Shown here one piece after another: positions 5,671 to 6,177 of a stretch of DNA of 6,177 nucleotides. The notes under the pieces are model-generated. The model was given only the letters and a program-made list of their open reading frames with translations, was not told the DNA's origin and did not search any database. Within the stretch, counting starts at the first letter, position 1; the number at the start of each line of letters is the position of its first letter. The stretch lies in contig DIYG01000010.1 of NCBI GenBank assembly GCA_002428935.1, forward strand, positions 1 to 6,177, given 5' to 3'. Position numbers and translations under genes: made by a program. Source of the stretch: Halieaceae bacterium UBA6060. GTDB taxonomy: Bacteria; Pseudomonadota; Gammaproteobacteria; Pseudomonadales; Halieaceae.

Positions 5671-6177
5671 TCAGCTGGGCAGTGGCAGCACGTCTTCCAG
5701 GGGCTCCGGCGCGCTGATGCGCCGCTGAAAATCCTCAGCAAGTTCGCGACTTCGGTCGATACAGATTCGCCAGTAAGCTTGCCGTTCCTCGGCATCCAAC
5801 CGGGTGAAGTCGCTGCGGTCGGGGATTTTTCCACCGGGGAGGGAGCCGATAAAAGAACGGCTCGGGCAGAGCAGAATCAGCTTGTCCAGCTTTGGCTTTT
5901 TGTGCCGTCGCCACGGTAGAAACTTGTCGAACCATCCCGTCGTCAGATCGCTGCGGAAGTGCGGGTAGAGCATAAGTCCCTCTCGCTCCAGACAGCTGGG
6001 ATCAAAGTGGTAATCGATGATGCCGCCGTCCCAGTAGTGGCCCTTGGGCGCGCCATCGATGTCTCGCTCGCCTTCCAGCAGGAACGGAATTGAACCGCTG
6101 GCGTGCAACGCGCGACTTACCGTGTCTTCGCGCAGGGGAATCTGTACGGTGTTGAAGTCCTTAAACGCGAAATCATC
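5671..6177 (-). CDS. Patatin-like phospholipase, C-terminal part (truncated by window edge)
   Basis: The last 168 residues of a longer protein; the frame is open to the right edge, so the true start is outside. Patatin-like enzymes are lipid acyl hydrolases with a Ser-Asp dyad. The Asp motif is visible as YWDGGIIDYHF, with DGG at residues 50-52 of the visible part (Asp codon 6028-6030). It is preceded by RALHASGSIPFLL, the conserved A-S-x-x-x-P-F segment typical of the family before the DGG. The nucleophile GxSxG lies beyond the window. After the DGG the tail is rich in Arg, Lys and Trp and ends with a predicted amphipathic helix, with no membrane segment visible. The possible TTG start at 6108 is rejected because conserved family sequence continues upstream. 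The substrate is unknown; it converges on the PHA-system gene and need not be functionally related. Confidence 0.85.
   Translation of the reverse strand, partial: DDFAFKDFNTVQIPLREDTVSRALHASGSIPFLLEGERDIDGAPKGHYWDGGIIDYHFDPSCLEREGLMLYPHFRSDLTTGWFDKFLPWRRHKKPKLDKLILLCPSRSFIGSLPGGKIPDRSDFTRLDAEERQAYWRICIDRSRELAEDFQRRISAPEPLEDVLPLPS

Noticed and set aside
5666..5680. GCCCA-N5-TGGGC inverted repeat between the convergent PHA-system and patatin genes as a terminator
   Set aside because: The stem is only 5 bp, overlaps the patatin stop codon, and no T-run follows on either strand.
5349..5834. 161-codon minus-strand frame spanning the PHA-system gene and the end of the patatin gene
   Set aside because: It runs antisense to one supported gene and out of frame with the other, with no recognisable domain.
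6106..6108. TTG at 6108 as the start of the patatin-like protein
   Set aside because: The frame is open to the window edge and the upstream residues continue the conserved patatin pattern, so the gene simply extends past 6177.

Overview
The window looks like ordinary chromosomal DNA from a GC-rich gammaproteobacterium, probably of a marine or aquatic lineage. This is inferred from gene content (Hsp33, a BaeSR-like two-component system, a PHA-system protein, a YHYH lipoprotein) and from close resemblance of the signalling proteins to E. coli BaeS and BaeR. No sign of phage, transposon, CRISPR array, tRNA or rRNA was seen.

Layout, left to right. Positions 1-434 (minus) hold the N-terminal half of the redox chaperone Hsp33 (hslO), cut by the left edge. 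A perfect 9-bp hairpin (447-469) lies just upstream of its start. Upstream of hslO and on the same strand are two exported proteins with translationally coupled genes: a small EF-hand protein (490-999) and an outer-membrane-type lipoprotein with a YHYH domain (999-2006). A 179-bp divergent intergenic region (2007-2185) follows, with tandem TGTGCAG repeats one helical turn apart. On the plus strand come a BaeS-like sensor kinase (2186-3679), a BaeR-like response regulator (3682-4380) and a ten-helix EamA/DMT transporter (4455-5330). A small PHA-system protein (5370-5645) comes next. Convergent to it is the C-terminal part of a patatin-like lipase (5671-6177, minus), cut by the right edge.

How the parts may work together. 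The kinase and regulator are almost certainly a cognate pair: same order as E. coli baeSR, a 2-nt gap, and close sequence match. They are divergent from the YHYH/EF-hand pair, and the intergenic region carries an OmpR-family-style direct repeat placed where it could activate the lipoprotein promoter. The working hypothesis is an envelope-stress or metal/ligand-responsive module. In it the kinase, which has a Pro/His/Arg-rich periplasmic segment, would control secretion of a YHYH lipoprotein and a calcium-binding-type partner, and perhaps the downstream DMT exporter. The gene identities are well supported; the regulatory link and the function of the YHYH/EF-hand pair are inference.
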